Of a stretch of 64,000 bases of DNA, positions 55,501 to 64,000 are shown one piece after another. Source of the stretch: Cliona cf. orientalis (taxonomy: Eukaryota; Porifera; Demospongiae; Clionaida; Clionaidae); assembly GCA_963930775.1 (NCBI GenBank), contig OZ005700.1:5714609-5778608 (forward strand). The letters run 5' to 3'. The stretch's first letter is position 1. Every line of letters starts with the position of its first letter. Under the pieces are notes generated by a model, which saw only the letters and a list, made by a program, of their open reading frames with translations, had not been told where the DNA came from and ran no database searches. The position numbers were made by a program, and so were the translations under genes.

Positions 55501-56249
55501 TTGGCTATACTAATACAACAATAGCCTCATCCCCAGGCTCCCTGATCTTTTCAACATATGTGTATTGAATGATCAGGGAGCCTCAAAATGAGGCTAGCAA
55601 AGCACCTTCAGCATGTGTCCCTTGACAGCCATCCCATCCCAACACTCAGTCCTTATCTGCTCTCTGATAAACATGCAAGCCAAATTAGAAAGCTCAATCT
55701 CTTTCGTCACTTGTAAAATAAGTTGGTCTTCTTCAGCTTGCATCCTTAAGTGTTCTTCAGTATCCAGGATGAACTCTTGCCTATCCAGTCTTTCAATGTC
55801 TGGGAGCTGTTCATTGATGGCAATCATATTAAGAACTTTTTCTCGAAGTTGGCTGATCTCTTGTCTTAGTTCTGCCTTAATTATTGCATATTTATCATCT
55901 TCCATTTTAAGTACCTGTAAAGACAGCCCAAGAATGAATAGTTACAAGACCAATTATGATAAAAACAAACATTCTCTTTGGCAGTTTCGAGCCATGTTCT
56001 ATCACAGTTGAACAAGTCCATATTGTTGTCAAACGGTGTATTCTCCACCGACTGCAAAGATCCCATGGAGAGTTGAGCAGACTCCGCTGCAGCTACTTTT
56101 TCAGCAAAACTCTGGACATGTTCACTCAATCTTGGAATAGATAGTATGAAATAATAACTCAACTAACATGTAAGCTAAAGGCTAGTTACTTCATCCTCCA
56201 GCAGGTGATTATTCCTGAGTCTCCTGAAGTGATCAAGTACTGTCCATCT
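37526..56249 (-). CDS. CFAP43: CFAP43/CFAP44-family axonemal WD40-coiled-coil protein, 5' partial
   Basis: Fourteen exons on the minus strand, in transcript order: 56190-56249, 55971-56130, 55606-55914, 55308-55424, 55191-55277, 54937-55137, 54501-54878, 51781-52134, 51319-51732, 49476-49588, 49073-49232, 44271-44438, 42646-42799, 37526-37692. All junctions are GT-AG with matching phases, giving about 946 residues. The first exon is the end of a WD40 repeat (DGQYLITSGDSGIITCW); the rest is charged coiled coil with landmarks ECWDGMAVKGHMLK, NPRERALDMMMGG, RPDFLSKDP, GGRITGTRRDIEELH, LYKLFRKRPRV and the C-terminal LRSELERLRMRAFPALVQ. CFAP43 and CFAP44 form a pair in the axoneme near the tether of inner dynein arms and are needed for flagellar beating. 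I lean to CFAP43 from the C-terminal tail; CFAP44 remains possible. The N-terminal WD40 exons were not found. Confidence 0.82.
37741..38903. mobile_element. Foldback element with long GGAGGAGGGG arms
   Basis: Left end ATGGGGGGTGGATAGTGTCA and right end TGACACTATCCACCCCCAT start arms of about 360 bp made of repeated AGGAGGGGTGCGTTTTGAT / GTCTAGCTCATCTGGAGTAG units. An inner inverted pair (GGTGTCTCTTGTACAAAGG / CCTTTGTACGACAGGAGACA) surrounds the centre. Open frames in the arms follow the repeat unit. In the last CFAP intron. Confidence 0.85.
38970..40165. repeat. 1.2-kb palindrome
   Basis: Left arm about 38970-39520 and right arm about 39590-40165 are near-perfect inverted copies, both starting CGGGATAGTGTTCCGCCCAC from outside. 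Each arm holds the same 74-codon frame (39158-39382 plus; 39753-39977 minus) differing at only a few residues. The centre is 60-80 bp of unlike sequence. Confidence 0.9.
40167..41150. mobile_element. TIR element with GGACCCC-rich ends
   Basis: Ends GTTGTCGGAGTATAGTTGAACCCC and the inverted GGGGTCCAATCATACTGCGACACC. Sub-terminal GGACCCCGG motifs recur in both arms. A frame at 40268-40477 contains MDEYDELCTYLESGTYPE, reminiscent of the N-terminus of GIN/KRBA2-type integrase proteins, but this is weak. Abuts the palindrome at 40165. Confidence 0.65.
41700..41785. repeat. Short tandem ACTTGTAGGTCTCTATGA array
   Basis: Four consecutive near-identical 18-20 bp units ending in GAGACC; related AGGTCTCTTA / TTAAGAGACC inverted pieces occur at 40778-40930 and 41470-41605. 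Confidence 0.8.
41880..42050 (+). repeat. Exon-like repeated segment, copy 2
   Basis: Reads PFIRECFCIMATL and PSELVVKRIFYALQ followed by GTAAGGACACGGAC, a good donor. DNA similarity to 9590-9750 (minus) is clear. Whether it is a captured exon or part of an element is unknown. Confidence 0.5.
42392..42630. mobile_element. 239-bp TIR element next to a CFAP exon
   Basis: Ends TAAGCCCTGTTTACACGTA and TACATGTAAATGAGGCTTTA are imperfect inverted repeats, and internal words (GAACCGG, CCGGGTTGACTAATTCGG) are repeated. The right end lies 15 bp from the donor of exon 42646-42799. Confidence 0.65.
43045..43292. mobile_element. 248-bp TIR element
   Basis: Ends AAGGCCAGGCAAACTGAATT and AATTTAATTTGCCCTGCCT, followed inward by GCAGTTTATCGTCA / TGACGATAAACTGT. 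In the intron between CFAP exons 42646-42799 and 44271-44438. Confidence 0.75.
45950..46052 (-). repeat. tRNA-derived SINE-like element, copy 1
   Basis: On the minus strand an A box TAGTTCAACTGG (46019-46030) and a B-box-like GGTTCGATCTC (45987-45997) lie 33 nt apart, shorter than in a functional tRNA, within a body starting GGGGTTTGGTAG. A flank shared with copy 2 (GTAGCACTTGTATACAAGTC) follows. It abuts a G27 tract (46052-46078). Confidence 0.7.
46190..46445 (-). repeat. tRNA-derived SINE-like element, copy 2, interrupted
   Basis: Same ends and flank as copy 1. B box GGTTCAATCCC (46258-46268) is intact, but about 100 bp containing two copies of CACCAGTG.CA.TATTGGTT separates it from the A-box half (46380-46400). 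The inserted sequence recurs at 47220-47281. Confidence 0.6.
47843..48066. mobile_element. Family D miniature element, copy 1
   Basis: Ends TACCTTAAGGACAC and GTAGCCCTAAGGTA; AT-rich interior with repeated TCGCTAA and TAGCGA words. Copy 2 at 59889-60095 is collinear. Confidence 0.8.
50293..50690. mobile_element. Family B miniature element, copy 3 (right end worn)
   Basis: CCTTATGGTGAGCAATTTTCG start with the family's inner sequence; its right end is degraded by about 50690. Confidence 0.55.
50716..51152. mobile_element. Family B miniature element, copy 4
   Basis: Starts GTATGCGGGTAATTTTCATGG and ends GAAAATTACCCACCATACGGTA; full set of family words. Copies 3 and 4 lie head to tail within 30 bp in the CFAP intron 49589-51318. 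Confidence 0.75.
52294..52425. repeat. Short inverted-repeat element, CACACCGTG ends
   Basis: ACACGGTGTGTGAAATTGCC and its reverse complement GGCAGTTTCACACACCGTGT are about 132 bp apart, continuing with ACGCCCACTTC / GAAGTGGGCGT. Confidence 0.75.
52485..53040. mobile_element. TIR element with exon-like cargo
   Basis: Inverted words GACCACTTGCCCAGTAG and CTACTGGGCAAGTAA, and outer ACGTGATTTCATC / GATTACGTCATC, bound about 500 bp. Inside, ATG at 52638 opens MESESRPRPTLDLDTDN...NSTASEHQ, ending at a GTTAGTCG donor-like site, in GC-rich sequence. The part 52764-52960 is a second copy of 52145-52290. Confidence 0.5.
53169..53192 (+). repeat. G24 tract followed by C-rich tract
   Basis: 24 G then CTTTCCCCACCCCCCACCCCCC. 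A second long run (24 G) is at 53585-53608. Others in the window: 44883-44899, 46052-46078, 49950-49966, 51194-51212, 63080-63102. Confidence 0.9.
53262..53473. mobile_element. Family E miniature TIR element, copy 2
   Basis: Ends TACCGTATAGCGGGAAATTT and AAATTTTCCGCTATACGGTA, with GAAAACTTTCGCGGA repeated three times inside. In CFAP intron 52135-54500. Confidence 0.8.
53700..54300. other. Intron segment without recognised element
   Basis: About 600 bp of non-repetitive-looking CFAP intron sequence. A 132-codon minus frame (53791-54189) has hydrophobic stretches but no family resemblance, and an overlapping frame is similarly open. I do not call it a gene. Confidence 0.4.
54501..56249 (-). 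other. CFAP43: CFAP protein: last WD40 strand and first coiled-coil block
   Basis: Seven closely spaced exons, most separated by introns of 30-80 nt. After the WD40 end come AEKVAAAESAQLS, LRQEISQLREKVLNM, LDRQEFILDTEEHLRM, IRTECWDGMAVKGHMLK, YPLKTRSASVLNELNRIK, the region ELLYDQFNLYSSFARKHQI, and FDEVFRQKVMEITRIKEKN. The last exon has the acidic SLDEDETPEK segment and a glutamate/lysine run. Confidence 0.85.
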
Positions 56250-56663
56250 CTAGAGAATATAAGGCAACTGCAACCACCACTTCGATAGCAATGAGGTGTG
56301 CTAAACATAATATGTTCCTGTAATATTAAGTACCATCAGTAACTTGGGACTCAGAGCTTCTGTAAATGAAAACTGCAGTGAATACTTTTTCACCTGTATA
56401 TGCCCTGAGGTCAAAACCTCCCTTAGATAGTGTAGGATGGGTGTAATTGTGATCACATGCTCTGTAGCCCATAGTGAGCTTATATGCATGCATGATAAGG
56501 GGTTCAAATTGCCGGTCAATAATCAACATAATGTTATGATCAGATGCCTAGTTACAGGAATCGAGTGCATAGTATACGTGATTATCCCTACAAATTTTGT
56601 TTGTGCACTTTTTGGCACTGCCATCCGGATCCCTACCTTGTCCTTTAATAGGTGCATGATAAA

Positions 56664-57237
56664 TACCGTACAGCCGGAAATTTTCACCTGGAGAAAATTT
56701 TCGCCTTTTTCGCCCAGGCGCGCTGTGGGCGAAAATTTTTTCGGCGAATTATTTTACTCAGTGAAAATTTTGTCAAGCTGAAATTTTTACACACACAGGT
56801 TCTTACACGTGGCTGCCAAGCTGTACTAGTAATGATCGACAATCAGCTGGTATTCAAACCCCATCTTTCTCAATCTGTAGAGTCTAGCTTGATGTCGTTA
56901 CTATCCTACTTCCACGTTGCTCCTCGGGTTTGCCCGATCCTTCCGGACCCCTACTGGCGGAGCTATCTCCTTCCGCCATCGCAGAGGCCAACGCTGCTGT
57001 GAACGGCGTGCAGCAAGCGAAGACTAAGGGAAGTAAGAAGCGAGGGACGTACAGGGAGATCGATCGGATCGCGCGCATGCGAATACGGTACCAGATCATT
57101 CGAAAGCTCCACCCACTACTTCCTGGTGAGCAACTCGCGCTGTGGGCGAAATTAAATTTGGCGAAATTTTTGTGCCAATACAAAGCATGAGCATTGAGCG
57201 AAATTTTTATCCAGCGAAAATTTTGTGCTATACGGTA
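56664..57237. mobile_element. TIR element carrying a GC-rich coding-like fragment
   Basis: Ends TACCGTACAGCCGGAAATTT and AAATTTTGTGCTATACGGTA, with TTTTCGCC/GGCGAAA words inside. The core, about 56890-57130, is distinctly GC-rich and has an open frame with SAIAEANAAVNGVQQAKTK and KRGTYREIDRIARMR. This resembles N-terminal segments of repeated sponge and cnidarian transposon-linked proteins, from memory only. Confidence 0.6.
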
Positions 57238-57260
57238 TCAGAATACCATACTTCATTATT

Positions 57261-57873
57261 AGTCTCATGACCCAGCCCCCTAAAACGCACGCAAAAAAGG
57301 GGTCTGGTAACATTGTGTACAACGAGTTGTCCCAAACTCTGGAATGTGGCGCGACCAATCAGATCGCTCCGTTTGCAATTAACGCGCAAAGCGCACAATT
57401 TTTCATGAAAATAATTTACGGCGCTCATGTCTAGAACACGCCAGAAGGGCTCTATCATAGTATGGTGACTTCAAGTGGGCAGAAGACATCGAGTCAGTCC
57501 AGCGATCACCTCTCCATTATATTAGAGCGATACTGCGCCATATATTGTCTACAGCGAACAAACAAGGGCTATAGAAACCTTTCCTAGCCCTTGCTTATTC
57601 GTTTTTAAGCTTAGAGCCTTCATTGGAGGTAAAGATGTGTTGGTTAGCTTACCTACTGGCTATGGGAAGTCACTTTGTTTTGCATTGTTACCTCGCCATG
57701 ACAAGATGAGTGGATAAAGCCATCAATAGTCTCTTGCGCAAATTTACGTGAACGTTAATTACATTCCAACGTGTCTACGTAGGCAATTATTGAATTCCGC
57801 TGCGACAACTCGTTGTACACAATGTTACCAGACCCCTTTTTCGCGTGCGTTTAGGAAGCTGGGTCACGAGACT
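57261..57873. mobile_element. TIR element with RecQ-like helicase fragment and 10-bp target duplication
   Basis: Long inverted ends beginning TAGTCTCATGACCCAG and ending CTGGGTCACGAGACTA continue for about 75 bp (for example GGGGTCTGGTAACATTGTGT). ACTTCATTAT lies directly outside each end. Target length and long ends suit Mutator-like elements. The same family is seen at 62208-62541. Confidence 0.75.
57570..57719 (+). pseudogene. RecQ-like helicase motif I fragment
   Basis: The frame reads FIGGKDVLVSLPTGYGKSL and continues CFALLPR, then stops at TAA (57717-57719). PTGYGKS is the Walker A of RecQ-family DNA helicases, and the preceding GKDV.V.LP fits. About 45 residues only; no other helicase motif follows. 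It lies within the TIR element at 57261-57873, so it is cargo or the relic of a larger element. Confidence 0.65.
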
Positions 57874-57926
57874 AACTTCATTATGTGGCACAAAAAATGA
57901 TGTTGACTCCCATACAAAGAAGAAGA

Positions 57927-58129
57927 TACCGTATAGCTGGAAAATTTGGCAGTTTGGTGGTCTATATTACAACCGCCAAATTAAAATCTGCCAAAATTTC
58001 CTACTCGCATATATACGTATGGCGATCCCGTACCGAACCGCCAAATTTAAATCCGCTAATATTCTTGCAATAGCGATTTTGGGTTCAACCACCAAATTTA
58101 TTCCCGCCAATATTTCCGGCTATACGGTA
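57927..58129. mobile_element. Family F miniature TIR element, copy 2
   Basis: Ends TACCGTATAGCTGGAAAATT and AATATTTCCGGCTATACGGTA; inner CCGCCAAATT words repeat in both orientations. Confidence 0.8.
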
Positions 58130-59292
58130 GCTTCCAATTCAGTGTATTAGCGATATATTATTCTAATGGAACACAGGATCCAATTTTACATAAGAAATTA
58201 GCATAATTTAATGAGTTCTCATAACGTTAGGAGTGATTGACAACCTCTACCAGAAAAACGCACGTTTTTCAAAAATCCTTCAAGTCTTCTTGACTCTATG
58301 CATGTGGCATATCATGTACCTATAATATGACTCATGAGGGTGGGGATAGTCAGTACCGGATACCATACAGAGGGAAAGTTTCACTGGCATAAAATTTCGC
58401 AAAATTGCTTGTTACTGTTAATTCACAGAAGTTAACAATATCAACATACCGGTAATACTATAATAATATTATTATTATGCCGGGTTGAACACACAACGTC
58501 AAAATGTCCAGGTGGGCTTTGAATGATGTACATACTGGAATTCATGGAGGAAATGGCTTCCGAGTCAGACATGTTCACTTCTGAGTGTGAATCAGTCTGA
58601 TTCGTACTCGTTGCACTGAGGGCATGCCTTGTGTCCAAACGTTGGTTAAGTGGCTAAAGCTACACAGAAGTTCTGCATAAGAGGTTCATCCCATAGCCTG
58701 TTCCAGCTTGGCGTGATCCCACAGGTACAATTGGTACTCATCGTCATACAATTATTAAGTAGCATTTCCACTACTGTTAAATTCACAAACTTGTAACCAT
58801 ACACACAAAGTAGTTAATAGATTGCACAATATACATGCAGGGTATGTGCTCTTCAGAGCTCTAGTTTTGAGTTAAGAAATCAAGTTTGAAGGCTATGGAA
58901 AGTATGGTTTGTTGAACATCATAAAAATGTCATGTCGAACTTTGGGCATTAATACTTGAGTTAAGAGAATCCACTTGAGCTTCTCAATGCATTTATAATA
59001 GAGTTTCAGATTAAAAATTTAATTTCAACCTCAAAGATATTGCTACTTTCGTCCAAATTTGTATGGCTCCCCTATTAGCTATAGTGAGTCTAGCGAAGAG
59101 ATAATAAATGTGGTTTTATCTATATGTAGATGTTCTTAAGCCTCAAACAATGGAAATTAAACTTGCTCTCTTGCGTTGAGCATGTAGCATTCGTCGGTTG
59201 ATAATGGTCACCATGCGGAAGCTCCCACCCCAATTTCACCCAATGCTAGCATGCCAAAAGGGGAAAGGTGTAATTGTGGGACTCTATGGTAT

Positions 59293-59672
59293 ACAAACAT
59301 GAAAACAATGTAATTGAAAGATAAAGTAGGGATGGCATGCAGGGTCAAAAAACAAGATTAGATCCACTATACATCCCTACGCTTGCTTTTGTCGATTATC
59401 ATGCACCTGTTGACGGTGACCTGTTGGTGCTATCCTTATACTAATTGTATACATGTGGGAGAAATTTATTTATCCACTATCCTCATATAGGGAGTGGGGG
59501 ATAATCAGTTATGATCATCGCATTACTGACTGGGTAGTTGGCTAATTCCTGTACCTACTCAAAAAGCAAGCGTAGGGATGTATAGTGGATGTGATTATCC
59601 CTACAAATCTTGTTTGTGTACTTTTTGACCCTGCCATCCTTACTTCATCTTTCAATTACATTGTTTTTTATG
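59293..59672. mobile_element. Hairpin element H, copy 3
   Basis: Left arm from ATGAAAACAATGTAATTGAA and right arm ending CAATTACATTGTTTTTTATG are inverted; both contain the TAGGGATG/CATCCCTA core. Confidence 0.7.
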
Positions 59673-59888
59673 CTTGTTTCTGTTCTTTTTTTATTCCTCT
59701 TTAGGATAAATCATGTATCAATGCCACCTGACATGGTTTTCCCATTAACTCATATACGTAGAGAATGAGTAGGGTAGGATATTTCCAGATAGAGGCAGCT
59801 GCAGTTAACGGATGCCTCGCACATAATTGCGTCTATACATGTATGTAATCCTTCATCACTTGCCACAAGGCAGGGACAATGCAAGCAC

Positions 59889-60095
59889 TACCTTAAGGAC
59901 ACTTGTTTGCGGGTACTAAATTTAGCGAAATAGTGATTTGCCCAATTTTTGCTAAAAATTGTGCGAATACTAATTAATTAGTTTCAATATTTTTTAGTAA
60001 ATAGAATGATAATTTTCGAAAAATCGCTAAAATGAGTACCTGCTAAACGCACTATTTCCGAAATCTGCTAAAATTTATACCGTAGCCCTAAGGTA
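59889..60095. mobile_element. Family D miniature element, copy 2
   Basis: TACCTTAAGGACACTTG to CGTAGCCCTAAGGTA, collinear with 47843-48066 over its length. Confidence 0.8.
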
Positions 60096-60433
60096 TTCTG
60101 AATCTCATTTTGGTGGGCCAGGGGTGCATCCACACGGAAGCTACACAGAAGCAGTTGAGTTGCAACTTTTGTTGTCTAAAAACTGTTTTCCAATGGTGGC
60201 TAAGATTTCTCATAATTTGCAGACCTCACCAAGCCATCAATTTTTATAATTAAGCATACACCAGAATCTCTCTTTTTTTGAAAAGCGGTATATAGTTTAT
60301 GGATAATGTACATATTCATATTCCGTTTCACACAATTTTTAGATGGATCTTCAAATCGGAGAATGCCTTCTATGATGCATTGGATGCCATTTACGTGACA
60401 TGTATTCATAATAGCAACAGTAATTTTTTTATA

Positions 60434-61252
60434 CAAGTATAAAAAACAATTCAATAAAATTGAAGGATGAAGTAGGGATGGCAGTGCCAAAAAATACACA
60501 AACAAGATTCGTAGGGATAACGTATCACATCCACTATACATCCCTATAGGCACTTGGTTTTCTCATACACTTCTGATTCAATATGTAAAGTGTCACTATA
60601 TTTTGATATTGATCCATGGGTATATATTATACACTATAGATTTTCCATTCCTGTATGCATGTGCCCCACACCGTAAGGCGGGTAATTTTCGTGGGGTGCT
60701 AATTTTCGTTATTTTCGTGGTTGATTTGGCAGTCACGAAATTTTCCCACCCACGAAAATTAATGCCTACGGTGATATGCGAGTCCATGATGATGGGCGTG
60801 GCTACAAACATCGTTGCAGCACGGCCAACACTTCCCAGTATTAGCAAGCAACAGTATAATAGCCATTGTCATCCAGTTGATAGCGTATTTGACACTAATA
60901 TTCTTCTATCTCATGTTATTTGTCCTAGTCTCTGTAGGAATGGCTTAGTTACAAAGAAGATCGCAAGCGCGTGTATCAATTACATCATAGCTTGTGCAGA
61001 AGTGCCACGCCGATGGACTGGTTGCTGTCACGAAATTTAAAACCACGAAAATTAATTTTGAGGGCCTTTTCGGACTTTCCACGAAAATTACCCGCCATAC
61101 GGTATATAATACGTGTGTGCACGGCTACTCAAAAAGCAAGCGTAGGGACGTATAGTGGATGTCATATGTTATCCCTACGAATCTTGTTTGTGTACTTTTT
61201 GGCACTGCCATCCCTACTTCATCCTTCAATTTTATTCAATTGTTTTTATACT
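60434..61252. mobile_element. Hairpin element H, copy 4, split by family B
   Basis: Left arm 60434-60545 and right arm 61130-61252 are inverted copies. The loop contains a complete family B element at 60669-61104. Confidence 0.75.
60669..61104 (-). mobile_element. Family B miniature element, copy 5 (reverse, nested)
   Basis: Starts CCGTAAGGCGGGTAATTTTCG and ends GAAAATTACCCGCCATACGGTA. The inner order is reversed compared with copy 1. It sits in the loop of hairpin element H copy 4. Confidence 0.8.
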
Positions 61253-61854
61253 TGTTACTGCTCTTTTTTTTAGTGCCCTCAGGGCCTGGTAGTTCATGAT
61301 TGTCATTAATTTTCATCAATGCCACCTAGCTGACTAATCTCGTGGGGACAGAGACTATACATACGGTATACCATGGCGACCTGTTATTCGTTGTTTATGG
61401 AACTAGCTACAACTTCAAAAATTCTGGACCTAGCTACATCCAACCGTGCTCCAGCAATAATACAATATTATTATAGGGAAGCAAGTACACCACTGATTCA
61501 GCATGTTTGTGTGATCTTAGCCTTTGAGTCAGGCAGCTATGGTACCCCAAACACACCTTGAGTTCAAACTTGAATACTCCTGTAAGTGCAAATCCCAGGC
61601 AGTCTTTTGATAGCTAGCTAGAACGTCTTCTTTTTCATCACACACTACTGAATGTGGATCAGTGGGGTTCTCGAGACAGCTCAACGTCTAGATTTGACCT
61701 GCGAATGAAGCCACGCCCCTTGCTATCTCGATCCTGAAATTGGCTGACTCGACTGGCAAACTTAAAAGAAGGCTGTTTAGAACCAAGTAGCGACGAAAAC
61801 CTTTGGTTTCGGGAGCGTATTTTATAGGCCAGTAAGCTTACTGCTGATAAGTTG

Positions 61855-62165
61855 CCACCATAATTGGCAGTTCACTGAGCTGATCAGCTGAGCGCTTGAT
61901 CGAGCAGATCCCGGCGCACGCACGCCACGTGCATCGGTCACATGACTTCACCATGGCAACACCGTATGAGCATGCGCATTATGTGACAAAAAGGCTAATG
62001 AGACACACCCACTCGCAAAACACGCGCTGTACACACCCACAATTAAATCGCTATCCTGATAACACAAAACTAGCGTGTGCGCGCTACAAAATGGAGTGTA
62101 TTTATACTCGAACCAAGGTGAGTGGCCCAAGGAGTCTTGAGTTAGCCCTGGTAATGAAAAAGAAA
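61855..62165. repeat. Dispersed repeat, partner of 12185-12640
   Basis: CACATGACTTCACCATGGCA, GAGCATGCGCATTATGT and TTTATACTCGAACCAAGG match the earlier copy in the same order. Confidence 0.55.
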
Positions 62166-62207
62166 GAATGAGAAAATGCACTTTCTTTAAAAACAGTTAG
62201 TTCAGGC

Positions 62208-62541
62208 TAGTCTCGTGCCCAGCCCCCTTCATGCACGCGCGAGAAAGGGTCTGGTCAAAAGGATTGCATTAATGCGTCCGGCTGGAATGCAATAATTGGC
62301 AATTCTGGTGTGCAACTAACCGCCACTTCCGCGATTCGTACGGTACCATACAGACAGAGCGCACGCGTGCGAGTACGTACGGACCACGCATAATTACATT
62401 CCACTACATGTAATGTCACGTGACCATGGTTCTGCAACCTGATTGGGCCGCAATACACGTACCTCGAGGACAAGGAAGTGCAACCCTTTTGACCAGACCC
62501 TTTCTCGCGTGCGTGCATGAAGGGGGCTGGGCACGAGAGTA
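62208..62541. mobile_element. Short Mutator-like TIR element, same family as 57261-57873
   Basis: Ends TAGTCTCGTGCCCAGCCCCC and GGGGGCTGGGCACGAGAGTA, extended by GCACGCGCGAGAAAGGGTCTGG. Flanks AGTTCAGGC and GGTTCAGGC form a 9-bp target duplication with one mismatch. No helicase cargo here. Confidence 0.75.
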
Positions 62542-62813
62542 GGTTCAGGCATACCTGATTTTTTCCATGGATGTTTTAGGGCTTGATAGATAGATATTCT
62601 GGCGTAGATCATGAATATGTAGGTGAAAAATCTTAAAATTTTTTTCTGTTCCAATTATTAAGATTTTTATTTTGTATTACATATATGGCATATCCTACTT
62701 ATAGAGTCTATCGACTCTATGATTCTGTGGTGACATGGAGCTAGCTGGTTTAAAAGTGATCATGAAGATGGCTGGTCATTCAAAATACTAGAACCAAGTG
62801 TGTGCAATTAAGT

Positions 62814-62850
62814 AGCCTCGTACCCAGGCCCTTTGCAAAGGGCCTGGGTA
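62814..62850. repeat. Short hairpin ACCCAGGCCCTTTG
   Basis: TACCCAGGCCCTTTGCAAAGGGCCTGGGTA is a perfect inverted repeat; a similar one is at 40593-40640. Confidence 0.85.
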
Positions 62851-63794
62851 TGATCCCTAGTTGGCTCATCTACTACAGATGGGTTTGAAGCCATAGAGAT
62901 CAAAAGGCACCGCCAGTGCAATAAATCGCCTTTGTACCACTGAAGCCATAGAGATCAAAGGCACCGCCAGTGCTGCTGGTAGGCTGTTGGTAGCTCTAGG
63001 ACCAGGTGAGAATAAAGTAATTAACCCCTACTTATACAGTGCATGCTTGGTGCAGTGGTGGAGGAAGACGGCTGTGACTGGGGGGGGGGGGGGGGGGGGG
63101 GGCACAGTGGGTGAGTCACGTGTCTACCACAATAGGGATCTATTGAAGGAATATCATGCAAGGGGGGGCACGTGCCCCTGGTGCCCCCCTGGTTCCGCCA
63201 CCTATGTGGTGGTTTTGCTTAGCAACTACAACTTCTACTGTGCCTTCTTGGTGGTTTTGCCTAGCAACTACAACTTATACCTCACGTTCTTTGTGGTTTT
63301 GTTTGCCATTGCTGATTAGTTTCACAGAATTGAATTTTAAGCAGTGAAGTAGTAATGATTATAGCCACAGAGTAGAAAGTATAGGCCTGATTTTTTTAGT
63401 GTCATGGGTGGTCGAAAGGTCAGAGAAAGCTCCAAAACAGCCACCTATCCACAGAATAAGCAGAATAGTTACCTGGACAGTTTTTAATATACCATAGGCA
63501 TGGTAGGGACTCAGGGCCTGCCATGTGGGCCTAATTTGCTATGATATCCATGCAGCTAGTCTGCAAACCTGATTGTTGGCCTCAAAATTACGGTGACCAT
63601 CTGTAGAGGATCCTAGTAGATAGCCAACTAGCGATCCGGGCCATAGCTGCAGATCAAGAGCCCATAGCATCAGTGAAAGTAACTTTCTGCACACTTGGTT
63701 CTAGTGTTTGAATGACCAGCCATCATCACTTTTAAACCAGCTAGCTCCATGTCACCACAGAATAAGCTAGAGAAATAGCTTCATCTTCCGAATA

Positions 63795-63986
63795 TACCGT
63801 AGGACGGGTTTTAATTGCGTAGTTTAATCAGGCCAAATTGTGAATCCAATAATTGCGATGGACGACCCCGTACCGTACTGAAGTATACGTGCAAGTTTAT
63901 GTTTGCGAATCTATTAATTGCGAAACGTAGAAAGACTCGCAATTCGCAATTAATAGATACTAGCAATTAAAACCCGACCTATGGTA
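63795..63986. mobile_element. 192-bp TIR element, reverse copy of 10643-10838
   Basis: TACCGTAGGACGGGTTTTAA to AAAACCCGACCTATGGTA, collinear in reverse with the earlier copy. Confidence 0.75.
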
Positions 63987-64000
63987 CACTGAGACTGGTA

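Noticed and set aside
58441-58638. Possible CFAP or other exon (MSDSEAISSMNSSMY)
   Set aside because: Composition is plausible, but I see no matching phase with the exon at 56190-56249 and no family similarity.

Overview
This window is animal nuclear DNA, most likely from a sponge or another early-branching invertebrate. It carries two intron-rich animal genes in convergent orientation and a very dense load of small terminal-inverted-repeat (TIR) elements. The sponge call is an inference from the gene content, the mixture of 47-60 nt introns with multi-kilobase repeat-filled ones, and a channel that keeps an all-glutamate pore. The sequence does not name the species.

Left half, 407-36540, plus strand: 27 exons of a NALCN-type four-domain sodium-leak channel, running from the voltage sensor of domain I to the stop codon at 36540. 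The first exons lie before the window. I placed every splice site by hand and the phases agree at every junction except one, exon 18/19. The four selectivity-filter positions read E, E, E, E. Intron 2 holds a broken Ty3/gypsy LTR retrotransposon (3166-8265) that sits inside an older TIR element. Intron 9 holds a 2.3 kb minisatellite whose two halves run in opposite orientations.

Right half, 37526-56249, minus strand: 14 exons with fully consistent phases encode the last WD40 strand and about 925 residues of coiled coil of a CFAP43/CFAP44-family axonemal protein. I lean to CFAP43 because of the C-terminal tail. The WD40 exons upstream were not found in the window. The last intron (37693-42645) contains three unusual inverted-repeat structures in a row. 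The two genes end 985 bp apart, tail to tail.

Flank, 56250-64000, is repeats with no gene I can support. It includes a TIR element carrying a RecQ-like helicase fragment with a 10-bp target duplication, and another TIR element carrying a GC-rich coding-like cargo.

Functionally, the channel sets resting sodium leak at the plasma membrane and the CFAP protein belongs to the motile-cilium axoneme. Their proximity looks incidental. The remaining interest lies in the channel pore, one suspect splice junction, a local inversion inside the retrotransposon, nested elements, long hairpins, SINE-like tRNA relics and many long G-tracts.
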